Notes under the pieces: model-generated | Databases searched by the model: none | Seen by the model: the letters and a program-made list of their open reading frames with translations, nothing else | Told to the model about the DNA's origin: nothing | Translations under genes and position numbers: made by a program | Assembly (NCBI GenBank): GCA_900545825.1 | Contig: URAS01000002.1 | Location: 124,001 to 188,000 of the forward strand | Direction: 5' to 3' | Origin: an uncultured Actinomyces sp. | GTDB taxonomy: Bacteria > Actinomycetota > Actinomycetes > Actinomycetales > Actinomycetaceae | Length of the DNA stretch: 64,000 nucleotides | Part shown: positions 11,462-20,073 of the stretch, in pieces | Position numbering within the stretch: the stretch's first letter is position 1 | How the letters are laid out: each line of letters opens with the position of its first letter

Positions 11462-13345
11462 CTAGGCCGGGTAGATCCCCTCGAAGAAGTCGGCGAGCCG
11501 CTCGGGTTCACTGAGCGGGACGATCGCCGCGACATACATGTCGGGGCGCACGGCGATGGCGACGCCGCCGCGGTCGATCTCGCGCTCGGCGAAGATGTCG
11601 ACGTCCTCGGTAATCCCGAAGACTTTTTCGAGGTTGATGAGCCCCAGCGGCCCCGTGACCGGCTTAAACAGGTCGGGCACGTCGTTGGGGTCGATGTCGT
11701 GGTGATCCTGCTGATAGATGACCTTGACGTCAAAGAGGGCGTCGAGGTCGTCGCCCTCGCGGCGGGTCGTAAGGATCGGCGAGCGGTCGTTCGACGCCAT
11801 CCACTCGGCCCACGCGCGCAGCACCGAATCCTTGGCCTCGGCGGGCGCCGAGTCGGCGAACGCGTAGATCCGCCAGCGCCCGTCGGCCTCGTGGAGATGG
11901 CCCAGCTGCTTGGGGTTCGCGTCGCAGCGGCGGCCGACCTCGGCCGACTTGAAGCGCTTGCCCAGCGGGAAACCCTTGGCGAGGTCGGTCGCCGAGTCGC
12001 CGAAGGTGAGGACCGAAGGGCGGTACTGCGTCATGAAGCCGGCCGGGAACTCCGCGGTCTGGACGTAGAAGTCCTCGATGCTCAAGCCGTCCTCTTCCTT
12101 GACCATCATCGACGACCAGCGCGAGTCAAAGTCGATGAGGTCCTGGGCGATCTGCTGCCGCTCGGCCGTGTAGGTTCCCAGCAGTGAGCCGGGCGCGCGG
12201 CCGGTGAGGACATGCCCGAGCTTCCAGCCCAGGTTAAAGGCGTCCTGCATCGACACGTTCATCCCCTGCCCCGCCTTCGCCGAGTGCGTGTGGCACGCGT
12301 CGCCGGCGATAAAGACGTGCGGGTCGCGGGTGCCGGCCTCCTCGACCGGGATCTCGTCGAACCGGTCGGTCACGCGGTGACCCACCTCGTAGACGGACCA
12401 CCAGGCGACCTCGCGGACGTCGAGCGTGTAAGGCGAGAGGATCGCGTTGGCGCGGCGGATGATCTCCTCGATCGGGGTCTCGCGCACCTTGTGGTGGTCG
12501 GCCTGCGTCTGATCGCCGAGGTCGACGTAGATGCGGGCGAGGTAGCCGCCCTCGCGGGGAATGTGGAGGATCGAGCCGTGCGTCGACTGGATGATCGCCT
12601 TGTTACGAATGTCCGGGAAGTCGGTGTTCGACAGGACGTCCATGACGCCCCACGCATGCATCTGTGCCTTGCCCAGGTGGCGGGCACCGATCGCCCGACG
12701 CACCCGCGAATGCGCACCATCCCCGCCGAACAGGTACTTCGTCCGCACGGTGAACTGCTCACCATCGTGGTCGCCACCCACGTGCGCCACCGTCGCCAGC
12801 ACCGGATACTCGGCGCCCTCGTCAAACTCGAGGTCGACGAACTCGTAGCCGTAATACGGCTTCAAGCGGGCCGGCGAGTAGCGTTCGGCGCGCTCGCGGA
12901 AGTAGTCGAGGATGCGCGCCTGGTTGATGATGAGGTGGGGGAACTCCGAGATCCCCATGGGGTCGTCGGGCGTGCGCGTCGTGCGGACGATGTGGTCGGG
13001 GTTGTCCGGATCCGGCTTCCAGAAGGACGTCTCGGTGATCCGGTAGGCCTCGGCTTTGACTTCCTCGGCGAAGCCGAACGCCTGGAACGTCTCGACGCTG
13101 CGCTGCTGGACGCCGTCGGCGTGGCCGAGGACCAGACGGCCCTCGCGCTTTTCAATCATGGCCGTCCGCACCGTCGGGAAGTCCGCCAGCTGCGAGAACA
13201 TGAGCATTCCCGCGGGGCCGGACCCCACAATGAGGACGTCGAGTTCGGTGGGCAGGGTGTCGGGGCGTTCCTCGAGGCCGACTCCGGCGGCGGGCTTGAC
13301 CCGCGGATCCGTCGACACATACCCGTAGTGGTGAAATTGCTGCAT
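11462..13345 (-). CDS. FAD-dependent aromatic-ring monooxygenase (phenol 2-monooxygenase / MobA type)
   Basis: This 627-residue protein is a group A flavoprotein hydroxylase with the phenol-hydroxylase architecture: FAD-binding VLIVGSGPAG near 37-47, the middle FGGDGAHSRVRR motif, the GDACHTHSAKAGQGMN motif, and an extra C-terminal thioredoxin-like domain (from about residue 430) as in phenol hydroxylase and 3-hydroxybenzoate 4-hydroxylase. The reaction is NAD(P)H- and O2-dependent hydroxylation of a phenolic ring. It is divergent from hpaH and shares an operator-containing promoter region with it, so I infer it makes homoprotocatechuate from a hydroxyphenylacetate, replacing the two-component HpaBC. 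A 3-hydroxybenzoate substrate cannot be excluded from sequence alone. Confidence 0.85.
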   Translation of the reverse strand: MQQFHHYGYVSTDPRVKPAAGVGLEERPDTLPTELDVLIVGSGPAGMLMFSQLADFPTVRTAMIEKREGRLVLGHADGVQQRSVETFQAFGFAEEVKAEAYRITETSFWKPDPDNPDHIVRTTRTPDDPMGISEFPHLIINQARILDYFRERAERYSPARLKPYYGYEFVDLEFDEGAEYPVLATVAHVGGDHDGEQFTVRTKYLFGGDGAHSRVRRAIGARHLGKAQMHAWGVMDVLSNTDFPDIRNKAIIQSTHGSILHIPREGGYLARIYVDLGDQTQADHHKVRETPIEEIIRRANAILSPYTLDVREVAWWSVYEVGHRVTDRFDEIPVEEAGTRDPHVFIAGDACHTHSAKAGQGMNVSMQDAFNLGWKLGHVLTGRAPGSLLGTYTAERQQIAQDLIDFDSRWSSMMVKEEDGLSIEDFYVQTAEFPAGFMTQYRPSVLTFGDSATDLAKGFPLGKRFKSAEVGRRCDANPKQLGHLHEADGRWRIYAFADSAPAEAKDSVLRAWAEWMASNDRSPILTTRREGDDLDALFDVKVIYQQDHHDIDPNDVPDLFKPVTGPLGLINLEKVFGITEDVDIFAEREIDRGGVAIAVRPDMYVAAIVPLSEPERLADFFEGIYPA

Positions 13346-13385
13346 GGTCGCTCCTCACAACCTTGTGGGGTGATCTACCAGCACG

Positions 13386-13414
13386 ATCATATATGCTTCC
13401 AGATAGGATGCCAA
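13386..13414 (-). promoter_or_regulatory. Monooxygenase promoter with embedded operator (site 1)
   Basis: On the minus strand TTGGCA (13409-13414) and TATGAT (13386-13391) are separated by 17 bp, a good sigma-70-type promoter 41 bp from the ATG. The -10 lies inside the palindrome-like ATCATATATGCT (13386-13397), one of five related sites around the hpa genes. A repressor bound there would block the promoter. Confidence 0.6.
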
Positions 13415-13457
13415 GAGTTTGGGCGACTTTTCCGCAGCCCCTCCCCCGAGACGGCGG

Positions 13458-13469
13458 ATCGTGTATGAT
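13458..13469. promoter_or_regulatory. Operator-like palindrome, site 2, upstream of hpaH
   Basis: ATCGTGTATGAT matches the five-site consensus ATCRTATAYGAT with one difference. It lies 45 bp before the hpaH ATG; TAGGAT (13476-13481) just downstream is a possible -10 but lacks a clear -35. An 11-bp tail (CGGATAGGATT) resembles the tail after site 1 (CAGATAGGATG). Confidence 0.55.
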
Positions 13470-13513
13470 TTCGGATAGGATTATGTATCCCGTAGCAGAC
13501 CCAAGGAGGCGTT

Positions 13514-14299
13514 ATGCTCACCGACTCGCAGATCACCCGTATCGCCGATGACCTCCTCGAGGCCCATCGCACCCGCACCCCGATCCCCCTGCTCACCAAG
13601 CGTTTCGACGGCATGGAGGTCGCCGACTCGTACGCCGTCCAGCGGCTGTGGGCCCAGCGGACCCGCGACGCCGGGCGCACGCTCGTCGGCCGCAAGATCG
13701 GCCTGACGTCGAAGGCCATGCAGGACGCCACGGGCATCACCGAGCCCGACTACGGGGTCATTTTCGACGACATGGTCTTCGAGTCGGGCTGCGAGGTCGA
13801 CTGGGGCCGCTACACCCACCCCCGCATCGAGGTCGAGCTGGCGTTCGTCCTCGGGAAGGACGTCACCGGGCCCGCGGCGACGGTGTTCGACGTCCTCGAC
13901 GCGACCGAATGGGTGACGCCGGCGCTCGAGATCCTCGACTCGCGCATCGAGATGGAGGGCCGGACGATCGTCGACACGATCGCCGACAACGCGGCGATGG
14001 GCGCGATGGTCGTCGGCGGCCGCCCGATGCGGGTCGACCAGCTGGATCTGCGCTGGGTCGGCGCGATGCTCTACCGCAACCAGACGATCGAGGAGACGGG
14101 CGTGGCCGGCGGCGTCCTCGGGCATCCGGCGAACGGCGTCGCGTGGCTGGCGAACAAGATCGCGCCGCACGGCGACCACCTGCACGCCGGCGAGATCATC
14201 CTCGCCGGGTCGTTCACGCGGCCGATGTGGGTCTACGAGGGCGACTCGGTGGTCGCCGACTACGGGCGAATGGGGACGGTGACATGCCAGTTCAACTGA
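13514..14299 (+). CDS. hpaH: 2-oxo-hept-3-ene-1,7-dioate hydratase
   Basis: HpaH adds water to 2-oxo-hept-3-ene-1,7-dioate to give 4-hydroxy-2-oxoheptanedioate, the substrate of HpaI. The 261-residue protein belongs to the FAH-fold hydratase family (MhpD/HpcG); it shows [12 protein letters not shown] near 55, the metal-site region [13 protein letters not shown] near 96, and the C-terminal [25 protein letters not shown] lies ten bases before the ATG. The next gene, hpaI, overlaps it by 16 bp, so the two are co-translated. A related second copy is at 28362-29147. Close relatives hydrate 2-hydroxypentadienoate; the adjacent hpaI and hpaD favour the C7 substrate. Confidence 0.85.
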   Translation: MLTDSQITRIADDLLEAHRTRTPIPLLTKRFDGMEVADSYAVQRLWAQRTRDAGRTLVGRKIGLTSKAMQDATGITEPDYGVIFDDMVFESGCEVDWGRYTHPRIEVELAFVLGKDVTGPAATVFDVLDATEWVTPALEILDSRIEMEGRTIVDTIADNAAMGAMVVGGRPMRVDQLDLRWVGAMLYRNQTIEETGVAGGVLGHPANGVAWLANKIAPHGDHLHAGEIILAGSFTRPMWVYEGDSVVADYGRMGTVTCQFN

Positions 14300-15075
14300 G
14301 CACTTCTCGCACGCTGATCGCCCACCTGGCCGAGGCGGGGCGCCCGCTGGCCGGCATGTGGGTGTGTTCGGCCTCGCCGATCGCCGCGGAGATTTGCGCG
14401 GGATCCGGCCTCGACTACGTGCTGATCGACGCCGAGCATTCGCCGAATGACCTCTCGACACTGTTGCCGCAGCTGCACGCGTGCGCGGCGTACCCGGCGA
14501 CGACGATCGTCAGGGTGCCGTACAACGACGAACGCCTCATCAAGCAGTTCCTGGACCTCGGTGTCGTTAACCTGTTGGTCCCTATGGTGCACACGGCCGA
14601 GCAGGCGCGCGCCGCCGTCGCGCGCGTCACCTATCCGCCGGAGGGCGTGCGCGGTGTCGGGTCGGCGCTGGCGCGGGCGTCGCGGTGGAATCGCGTGCCG
14701 AATTACCTGGCGAGGGCGCGCGAGACGATTTCGCTGATCCTCCAGATCGAGTCGGGCCAGGCCTGCGAGAACGTCGACGAGATCGCGGCGGTCGAGGGCG
14801 TCGACGCCCTCTTCGTGGGGCCGGCGGATTTGGCGGGCGACCTCGGGCTGCTGGGTCAGGCCGAGGACGAGGCCGTCGTCGAGCGGGTGCTCGCCTGCAT
14901 CGAGGCGGGCCACCGCGCGGGCAAGCCGGTGGGGACGAACGCGTTTAACCCGGAGATGGCCAGGCGGTATTTCGAGGCTGGGGCGGACTTCGTCCTCGTG
15001 GGGGCGGACGTCACGCTGCTGGCGAGGGCCAGCGAGAAGTTGGCGGACGACTACCTGCCGACGCTCGGCGGCTAG
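14284..15075 (+). CDS. hpaI: 4-hydroxy-2-oxo-heptane-1,7-dioate aldolase
   Basis: HpaI is a class II (metal-dependent) pyruvate aldolase that splits 4-hydroxy-2-oxoheptanedioate to pyruvate and succinate semialdehyde. The 263-residue protein aligns with E. coli HpaI with a constant +7 offset for the active site: His52 in DAEHSPND, Arg77 in VRVPY, metal ligands Glu156 in QIESG and Asp182 in GPADL. I chose the ATG at 14284, which overlaps the end of hpaH by 16 bp; the frame is open further upstream but that part has no homology. Its product feeds the SSADH gene that converges on it. Confidence 0.9.
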   Translation: MPVQLSTSRTLIAHLAEAGRPLAGMWVCSASPIAAEICAGSGLDYVLIDAEHSPNDLSTLLPQLHACAAYPATTIVRVPYNDERLIKQFLDLGVVNLLVPMVHTAEQARAAVARVTYPPEGVRGVGSALARASRWNRVPNYLARARETISLILQIESGQACENVDEIAAVEGVDALFVGPADLAGDLGLLGQAEDEAVVERVLACIEAGHRAGKPVGTNAFNPEMARRYFEAGADFVLVGADVTLLARASEKLADDYLPTLGG

Positions 15076-15090
15076 AGCCGCCCTCTTACG

Positions 15091-15160
15091 CGAAGCGCTC
15101 ACCTAACGTGTTAAAACTGCCGGATACCGGACAGGATCGACATTTTAGGTGAGCGTTTCG
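15091..15160. repeat. Interspersed palindrome family 1, copy B
   Basis: Arms CGAAGCGCTCACCTAA (15091-15106) and TTAGGTGAGCGTTTCG (15145-15160) enclose a 38-bp core. Read on the minus strand the core has CTGTCCGGTATCCGGCAG, nearly the core of copy C. It lies between the convergent hpaI and SSADH genes and is followed on the plus strand by a six-T run, so it could serve as a two-way terminator. Confidence 0.85.
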
Positions 15161-15175
15161 GTTTTTTCGCGGAGG

Positions 15176-16609
15176 CTACCGCGGGAGGCCGACGTAGATC
15201 GTCTCTTCGAACTCGTCGATGCCCTCGAGGCCACCCTCGCGGCCCAGGCCCGACGCTTTGACGCCGCCGAAGGGCGCCGCGGCGTTCGAGATGGTCCCGG
15301 AGTTGACGCCGAGCATCCCGACCTCGAGGCGGCGGGCCAGCCGCATGATCCGGCCGATATCGCGGGTGTGGACGTAGCCGGCGAGGCCGAACTCGGTGTC
15401 GTTGGCGTAGCGGACGACCTCGTCCTCGTCGTCGAAGCCGCAGATGGCGGCGACGGGGCCGAAGACCTCCTCGCGCATGAGCGGGTTGTCGGGCGCGACG
15501 TCGCCGATCACGGTCGGCGGGTAGAAGTAGCCGGCGCCCTCGGGGACCTGGCCGCCGCAGCGCAGGATGCCGCCCGCGGCGACCGACCGGTCGACGAGGT
15601 CGGCGACATGGTCGCGCTGCTTCGCCGAGATAATCGGGCCGACGTCGACGCCCTCGGCCATCCCGTCGCCGACGGTCATCGCGGCGAACGCGTCGGCCAG
15701 GCGCGACGTGAACTCGGCCTGCAGCGACCGGTGGACGTAGAAGCGCGAGGACGCGTTGCAGGCCTCGCCCATGTTGCGCATCTTCGTCGCGATCGCGGCG
15801 TCGACGGCGAGGGCGAGGTCGGCGTCCTCGAAGACGATAAACGGCGCCAGGCCGCCCAATTCCATCGAGGTGCGGAGGACGTTTTCGGCGGCCTCGCGCA
15901 GCAGGGCCCGCCCGACGCCGGTCGAGCCGGTGAACGAGATCTTCCGCAGCCGGGGATCGGCGATCATCGGGCCGGTCATCGGCGGCGTGTCCGCGGTCGG
16001 GACGACGTTGACGACGCCGGCGGGCAGGCCGATCTGGTCGAACACCTCGGCGAGCAGGAGCGACGTCAGCGGGGTCGCGTCGGAGGGCTTGAGGACGCAC
16101 GTGCAGCCGGCCGCGAGCGCCGGCGCGATCTTGCGGGTGGCCATGGCGAGGGGGAAGTTCCACGGCGTGATGAAGAGGCACGGCCCGACGGGGCGCTTGA
16201 GGGTGAGGACGTGGACGCCGCCCTCGGGGGTGGGGTAGCTGGCGCCGTGGGCGTGGGGCGCGGATTCGGCGAACCAGCGCAAGAATTCGGCGCCGTAGGT
16301 GACCTCGGCGTATGCCTGGTCGAGGGGCTTGCCCATCTCGAGGGTCATGCAGCGGGCGAAGTCGTCGGCGCGGGCGGTGACGGCGTCGAAGGCGCGGGCG
16401 AGGTAGTCGGCGCGGACGCGCACGGGGGTCTCGGCCCAGGATTCGGCGGCGCGGTGGGCGGCGTCGAGGGCGGCCATGCCGTCGGCGGGCGACGCCGAGG
16501 CGACCTCGGCGAGGACGTCCTCGGTGGCGGGGTTGACGACGGGGAAGGTCTGGCCGGTCGCGGACGGCCGCCAGGTGCCGTCGATAAAGAGCGAGGTCGG
16601 ATAGGACAT
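15176..16609 (-). CDS. gabD: Succinate-semialdehyde dehydrogenase (NAD(P)+)
   Basis: The enzyme oxidises succinate semialdehyde, the HpaI product, to succinate. From the ATG at 16609 (AAAGGA upstream) the product has 477 residues, the GabD length. Catalytic residues are all present: Asn151 in TPWN, Lys174 in the KPS motif, Glu249 in MELGG and Cys283 in NMGEACNA, unlike the two ALDH-like proteins at 3122-6495. The open frame extends upstream of 16609 but into the divergent promoter region, so I discard that part. It converges with hpaI and diverges from the FAH-RraA gene. A paralogue lies at 29301-30764. Oxidation of another aldehyde is possible, but the context fits succinate semialdehyde. 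Confidence 0.85.
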   Translation of the reverse strand: MSYPTSLFIDGTWRPSATGQTFPVVNPATEDVLAEVASASPADGMAALDAAHRAAESWAETPVRVRADYLARAFDAVTARADDFARCMTLEMGKPLDQAYAEVTYGAEFLRWFAESAPHAHGASYPTPEGGVHVLTLKRPVGPCLFITPWNFPLAMATRKIAPALAAGCTCVLKPSDATPLTSLLLAEVFDQIGLPAGVVNVVPTADTPPMTGPMIADPRLRKISFTGSTGVGRALLREAAENVLRTSMELGGLAPFIVFEDADLALAVDAAIATKMRNMGEACNASSRFYVHRSLQAEFTSRLADAFAAMTVGDGMAEGVDVGPIISAKQRDHVADLVDRSVAAGGILRCGGQVPEGAGYFYPPTVIGDVAPDNPLMREEVFGPVAAICGFDDEDEVVRYANDTEFGLAGYVHTRDIGRIMRLARRLEVGMLGVNSGTISNAAAPFGGVKASGLGREGGLEGIDEFEETIYVGLPR

Positions 16610-16671
16610 GCGGGGGATCCTTTCGGGCCTGAAGGCTGGGGGGGTCGGCGACGGTGCCGAACCTCCCACTA

Positions 16672-16683
16672 ATCGTATATGAT
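16672..16683. promoter_or_regulatory. Operator-like palindrome, site 3
   Basis: ATCGTATATGAT, 62 bp upstream of the SSADH start, matches the hpa-cluster consensus ATCRTATAYGAT exactly. On the minus strand it reads ATCATATACGAT, in which TACGAT could be the -10 of the SSADH promoter. Confidence 0.6.
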
Positions 16684-16785
16684 TTCCTCGATAACGCGCC
16701 AGCCCCCGCGAGCCAACCGCCCCGGCCAGGCCCTTCACGCATCCCGACCACACGCAATCCGCCAGAGAGAACTTCGCCGTTCCTC

Positions 16786-16833
16786 TTGACGCCGCCTGGT
16801 CGACCCCGTAGGCTGGAGTCAATCATATACGAT
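16786..16833 (+). promoter_or_regulatory. Promoter of the hpaG-hpaE-hpaD-gntR operon with operator site 4
   Basis: TTGACG (16786-16791) and TAGGCT (16809-16814) are spaced 17 bp, a strong actinobacterial promoter. Seven bases later lies the palindrome ATCATATACGAT (16822-16833), placed at the expected transcription start, where a bound repressor would block initiation. A weaker half-site (ATGTATGATT) follows directly. Confidence 0.7.
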
Positions 16834-16888
16834 TGAATGTATGATTAATCCGAGAGAGACGACGTCGACTCCCACGGGAAGGACTGAC

Positions 16889-18367
16889 ATGGATCCTGTA
16901 ACCGCCACCATTGGCCATCGCCCCGGCAAGATTTTCGCCGTTCACCTCTCGTACGCCTCGCGCGCCGCGCAGCGCGGCCGCACGCCGGCCAACCCGTCGT
17001 ACTTCTTTAAGGCGCCCTCGTCGCTGACCGGCTCGGGCACCGTCGCCCGTCCCGAAGGCTGCGAGCTCGTGGGCTTCGAGGGCGAGGTCGCCGTCGTCAT
17101 CGGCACGCCCGGGCGCAACATCAGCGTCGAGGACGCGTGGAGCCACGTCGGCTGGGTGACCGCGGCGAACGACCTCGGCCTCCACGACATGCGGTACGCC
17201 GACCGCGGCTCGAACGTCCGCTCGAAGTCGGGCGACGGCTACTCCCCCGTCGGCCCCACGCTGCTGGATGCGCGTAAACTCGACGAAAAGCGCATCGGCG
17301 TCAAGACGTGGCTGGACGGCGCCCTCGTGTCGGACGACAACACGGGCGGGATGCTGTTCACGATCTCGACGATGATCGCCGACCTCTCGCGCCTCCTCAC
17401 CCTGGAGGAGGGCGACATGATCATGACCGGCGTCCCCGCCGGCGCATCGGTCGCCGAGCCGGGCCAGACGATCGAGGTCGAGGTCTTCAGCCTCGACGAT
17501 CCCAGCCTGACGACGGGCCGCCTGCGCACCGAGGTCGTCTCCGCTCCCCCGCTGGCCAAGGTCGGCCACGCCCCGAAGGTCGATGACGCCCAGCGTTCGG
17601 ACGCGTGGGGCTACCCGATCGGCACGGTCAAGGCCGAGGCCGACCGTCGCGCCCCGCTGGACCCCGAGGTCCGCCGCCGCCTCGAGAACGTCGGCGTCGG
17701 CACCCTGTCGGTGCAGCTGCGCAAGCGCGGCTACAACGAGGCGATCATCGACGGCGTCAAGCCGCTCACCCCGGGCACACGCCTTATTGGTCCGGCCCGC
17801 ACACTGCGCTACGTGCCGTTCCGCAAGGACCTGTTTGCCCAGCTCGGTGGCGGATTCAACCACCAGAAGCAGGTCGTCGACTCGCTGCGCGAAGGCGACG
17901 TCCTCGTCATGGATGCGCGCGGCTGCACCGAGGCCGGCACGCTGGGCGACATCCTCGCCCTACGCGCGAAGACGCTGGGAGCGGCGGGCATCGTCACCGA
18001 CGGCGCGGCCCGCGACTCGGCGGAGGTCGAGCGCGTCGGCCTGCCGGTGTTCACGAACGGCCGCCACCCGGCCGTCCTCGGGCGCCGGCACGTGCCGTAC
18101 GAGCACGACGTGACGATCGCCTGCGGCGGCGCCACGGTATGCGTCGGCGACATCATCGTCGGCGACGACGACGGCGCCATCGTCATCCCCCGCGACCTGC
18201 TCAACGAGGTCCTCGCCGACGCCGAAGCCCAAGAACACCGCGAGCGCTTTATCGCCGAACAGGTCGCGGCCGGCGAGAGCCTCGACGGGCTGTTCCCCGT
18301 GGCAAGCGACCACTGGAAGGAACGCTTCGCCGAGTGGGAGAAGGACCACCCCGCCCCGACTGCGTAA
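16889..18367 (+). CDS. Fusion of FAH-family isomerase (HpaG-like) and RraA-family aldolase/decarboxylase
   Basis: The 492-residue protein has two domains. Residues about 10-230 are a fumarylacetoacetate-hydrolase-fold domain (GFEGEVAVVIG, AANDLGLHDMR, SPVGPTLLD, GDMIMTGVPAG), the family of HpaG, which isomerises and decarboxylates 5-oxopent-3-ene-1,2,5-tricarboxylate (OPET). Residues about 265-470 are an RraA/HMG-CHA-aldolase domain, with DARGCTEAGTLGDILALRAK and GIVTDGAARD. Some members of that family decarboxylate oxaloacetate or cleave 4-carboxy-4-hydroxy-2-oxoadipate. Classical HpaG has two FAH domains; here the second is replaced. I infer a split of labour: RraA half decarboxylates OPET, FAH half isomerises the product. 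Start: ATG 16889 with GGAAGGA upstream; an earlier ATG at 16841 sits on the operator. First gene of the operon. Confidence 0.8.
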   Translation: MDPVTATIGHRPGKIFAVHLSYASRAAQRGRTPANPSYFFKAPSSLTGSGTVARPEGCELVGFEGEVAVVIGTPGRNISVEDAWSHVGWVTAANDLGLHDMRYADRGSNVRSKSGDGYSPVGPTLLDARKLDEKRIGVKTWLDGALVSDDNTGGMLFTISTMIADLSRLLTLEEGDMIMTGVPAGASVAEPGQTIEVEVFSLDDPSLTTGRLRTEVVSAPPLAKVGHAPKVDDAQRSDAWGYPIGTVKAEADRRAPLDPEVRRRLENVGVGTLSVQLRKRGYNEAIIDGVKPLTPGTRLIGPARTLRYVPFRKDLFAQLGGGFNHQKQVVDSLREGDVLVMDARGCTEAGTLGDILALRAKTLGAAGIVTDGAARDSAEVERVGLPVFTNGRHPAVLGRRHVPYEHDVTIACGGATVCVGDIIVGDDDGAIVIPRDLLNEVLADAEAQEHRERFIAEQVAAGESLDGLFPVASDHWKERFAEWEKDHPAPTA

Positions 18368-18451
18368 CCCCGCAGGCGTCACTCCGCCCGACATCCCGGC
18401 GCCCAGCGCCCCGACACTTGTTGATTGTTCCGACTGACTGAAGGAGACCCC

Positions 18452-19984
18452 ATGACCGACGCAACCGGGTTGTTGCCGGATCACATCCAGCACTACATTG
18501 GCGGCCAATTCGTCGATTCGGCCGACGGCGACATGTTCGACGTCCTCGATCCGACGACGAACGAGGCCTACATCCAGTGCGCCTCCGGGAAGGCCGCCGA
18601 CGTCGATGCCGCCGTTGCCGCCGCCCGCAAGGCGTTCGACGAGGGCCCGTGGCCCACGATGCAGCCGCGCGAGCGCGCCCGCATCCTCTACCGGATCGCC
18701 GACGAGGTCGAGAAGGTCCACTCCGAGCTGGCGGCGCTGGAGAGCCGCGACTCGGGTCTGCCGATCCGCCAGGCGAAGGGCCAGGCGAACCGCGCGGCCG
18801 AGAATTTCCGGTTCTTCGCCGACCTCATCGTTGCCCAGCGCGACGACACGTACAAGATGCCGGGCCGCCAGATTAACTACGTCAACCGCAAGCCGAAGGG
18901 CGTCGCGGGCCTCATCACGCCGTGGAACACGCCGTTCATGCAGGAGTCGTGGAAGCTCGCGCCGGCCCTGGCGTCGGGCTGCACCCTGGTCCTCAAGCCC
19001 GCCGAGTTTACGCCCGCGTCGGCGTCGCTGTGGGCGGGCATCATGGAGCGCGCCGGCGTCCCCGAGGGCGTCTTTAACCTCGTCAACGGCTTCGGCGAGA
19101 CGGCGGGCGACGCCCTCGTCAAGCACGAGGACGTCAACCTCATCTCGTTCACCGGCGAGGCCGGCACGGGCCGCGTGATCTTCGCGAACTGCGCGCCGAC
19201 GATGAAGGCGATGTCGATGGAGCTGGGCGGCAAGTCCCCGGCCGTCATCTTCGCCGACGCCGACTTCGAGGCCGCCCTCGACTCGACGTTGTTCGGCGTG
19301 TTTTCGCTCAACGGCGAACGCTGCACGGCGTCCTCGCGCATCCTCGTCGAGCGCCCGATTTACGACCGCTTCGTCGAGGCGTACGCCGAGCGCGCGAAGA
19401 AGATCAAGGTCGGCGTCCCGTCGGATCCCGACACCGAGATCGGCGCCCTCGTCCACCCCGAGCACTACGACAAGGTGACGAGCTACGTCGAGATCGGCAA
19501 GAAAGAGGCGCGCCTGGTCGCCGGCGGTGAGCGGCCCGCGGGCTTCGAGAAGGGCAACTACCTCGAGGCGACGGTGTTCGCCGACGTCGACCGCGACGCG
19601 CGGATCTTCCAGGAGGAAATCTTCGGCCCCGTCGTCTGCATCACCCCGTTCGACACCGACGAGGAGGCCCTCGAGCTCGCCAACTGCGTCGAGTACGGCC
19701 TCGCCGCCTACGTGTGGACGAAGGACGTCACCCGCGCCCACCTGTTCGCGCACGGGATCGAGGCCGGCATGGTGTGGGTGAACTCCCACAACGTCCGCGA
19801 CCTGCGCACCCCGTTCGGTGGGGTCAAGGCCTCCGGCCTCGGCCACGAGGGCGGCTACCGCTCCCTCGACTTCTATTCCGACCAGCAAGCTATCCACATT
19901 CGCCTGGGCGACGTGCACACCACTCGCTTTGGCGCCACCGGTTACGCCGATAACGACCTCGGCCTGGGCGGACCTTCCGCGTAA
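18452..19984 (+). CDS. hpaE: 5-carboxymethyl-2-hydroxymuconate semialdehyde dehydrogenase
   Basis: HpaE oxidises the HpaD ring-cleavage product to 5-carboxymethyl-2-hydroxymuconate with NAD+. The 510-residue ALDH has intact catalysis: TPWNTPF, the KPAEFTP cofactor motif, MELGGKSP with the base Glu, and NGERCTASSR with the nucleophilic Cys. The C-terminal TPFGGVKASGLGHEGG and SDQQAIHIR are typical of HpaE. AAGGAG precedes the ATG at 18452 by five bases. It lies between the FAH-RraA gene and hpaD in one operon, 84 and 89 bp from them. Confidence 0.88.
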   Translation: MTDATGLLPDHIQHYIGGQFVDSADGDMFDVLDPTTNEAYIQCASGKAADVDAAVAAARKAFDEGPWPTMQPRERARILYRIADEVEKVHSELAALESRDSGLPIRQAKGQANRAAENFRFFADLIVAQRDDTYKMPGRQINYVNRKPKGVAGLITPWNTPFMQESWKLAPALASGCTLVLKPAEFTPASASLWAGIMERAGVPEGVFNLVNGFGETAGDALVKHEDVNLISFTGEAGTGRVIFANCAPTMKAMSMELGGKSPAVIFADADFEAALDSTLFGVFSLNGERCTASSRILVERPIYDRFVEAYAERAKKIKVGVPSDPDTEIGALVHPEHYDKVTSYVEIGKKEARLVAGGERPAGFEKGNYLEATVFADVDRDARIFQEEIFGPVVCITPFDTDEEALELANCVEYGLAAYVWTKDVTRAHLFAHGIEAGMVWVNSHNVRDLRTPFGGVKASGLGHEGGYRSLDFYSDQQAIHIRLGDVHTTRFGATGYADNDLGLGGPSA

Positions 19985-19993
19985 CCCCTCCGC

Positions 19994-20020
19994 GCGGCGT
20001 GGGCGGCCCGTCCACGCCGC
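19994..20020 (+). other. Intercistronic hairpin between hpaE and hpaD
   Basis: A perfect 9-bp stem (GCGGCGTGG with CCACGCCGC) and 9-base loop lie ten bases after the hpaE stop, with no U-run after it. It may protect the upstream mRNA end or attenuate expression. A similar hairpin (GCCGGTCCC / GGGACCGGC, 21187-21218) lies between hpaD and the GntR gene. Confidence 0.4.
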
Positions 20021-20073
20021 GGCCTACACAGGCAATGCCCGATTACCGATGTCACAGCCAAAGGAGACTGATC

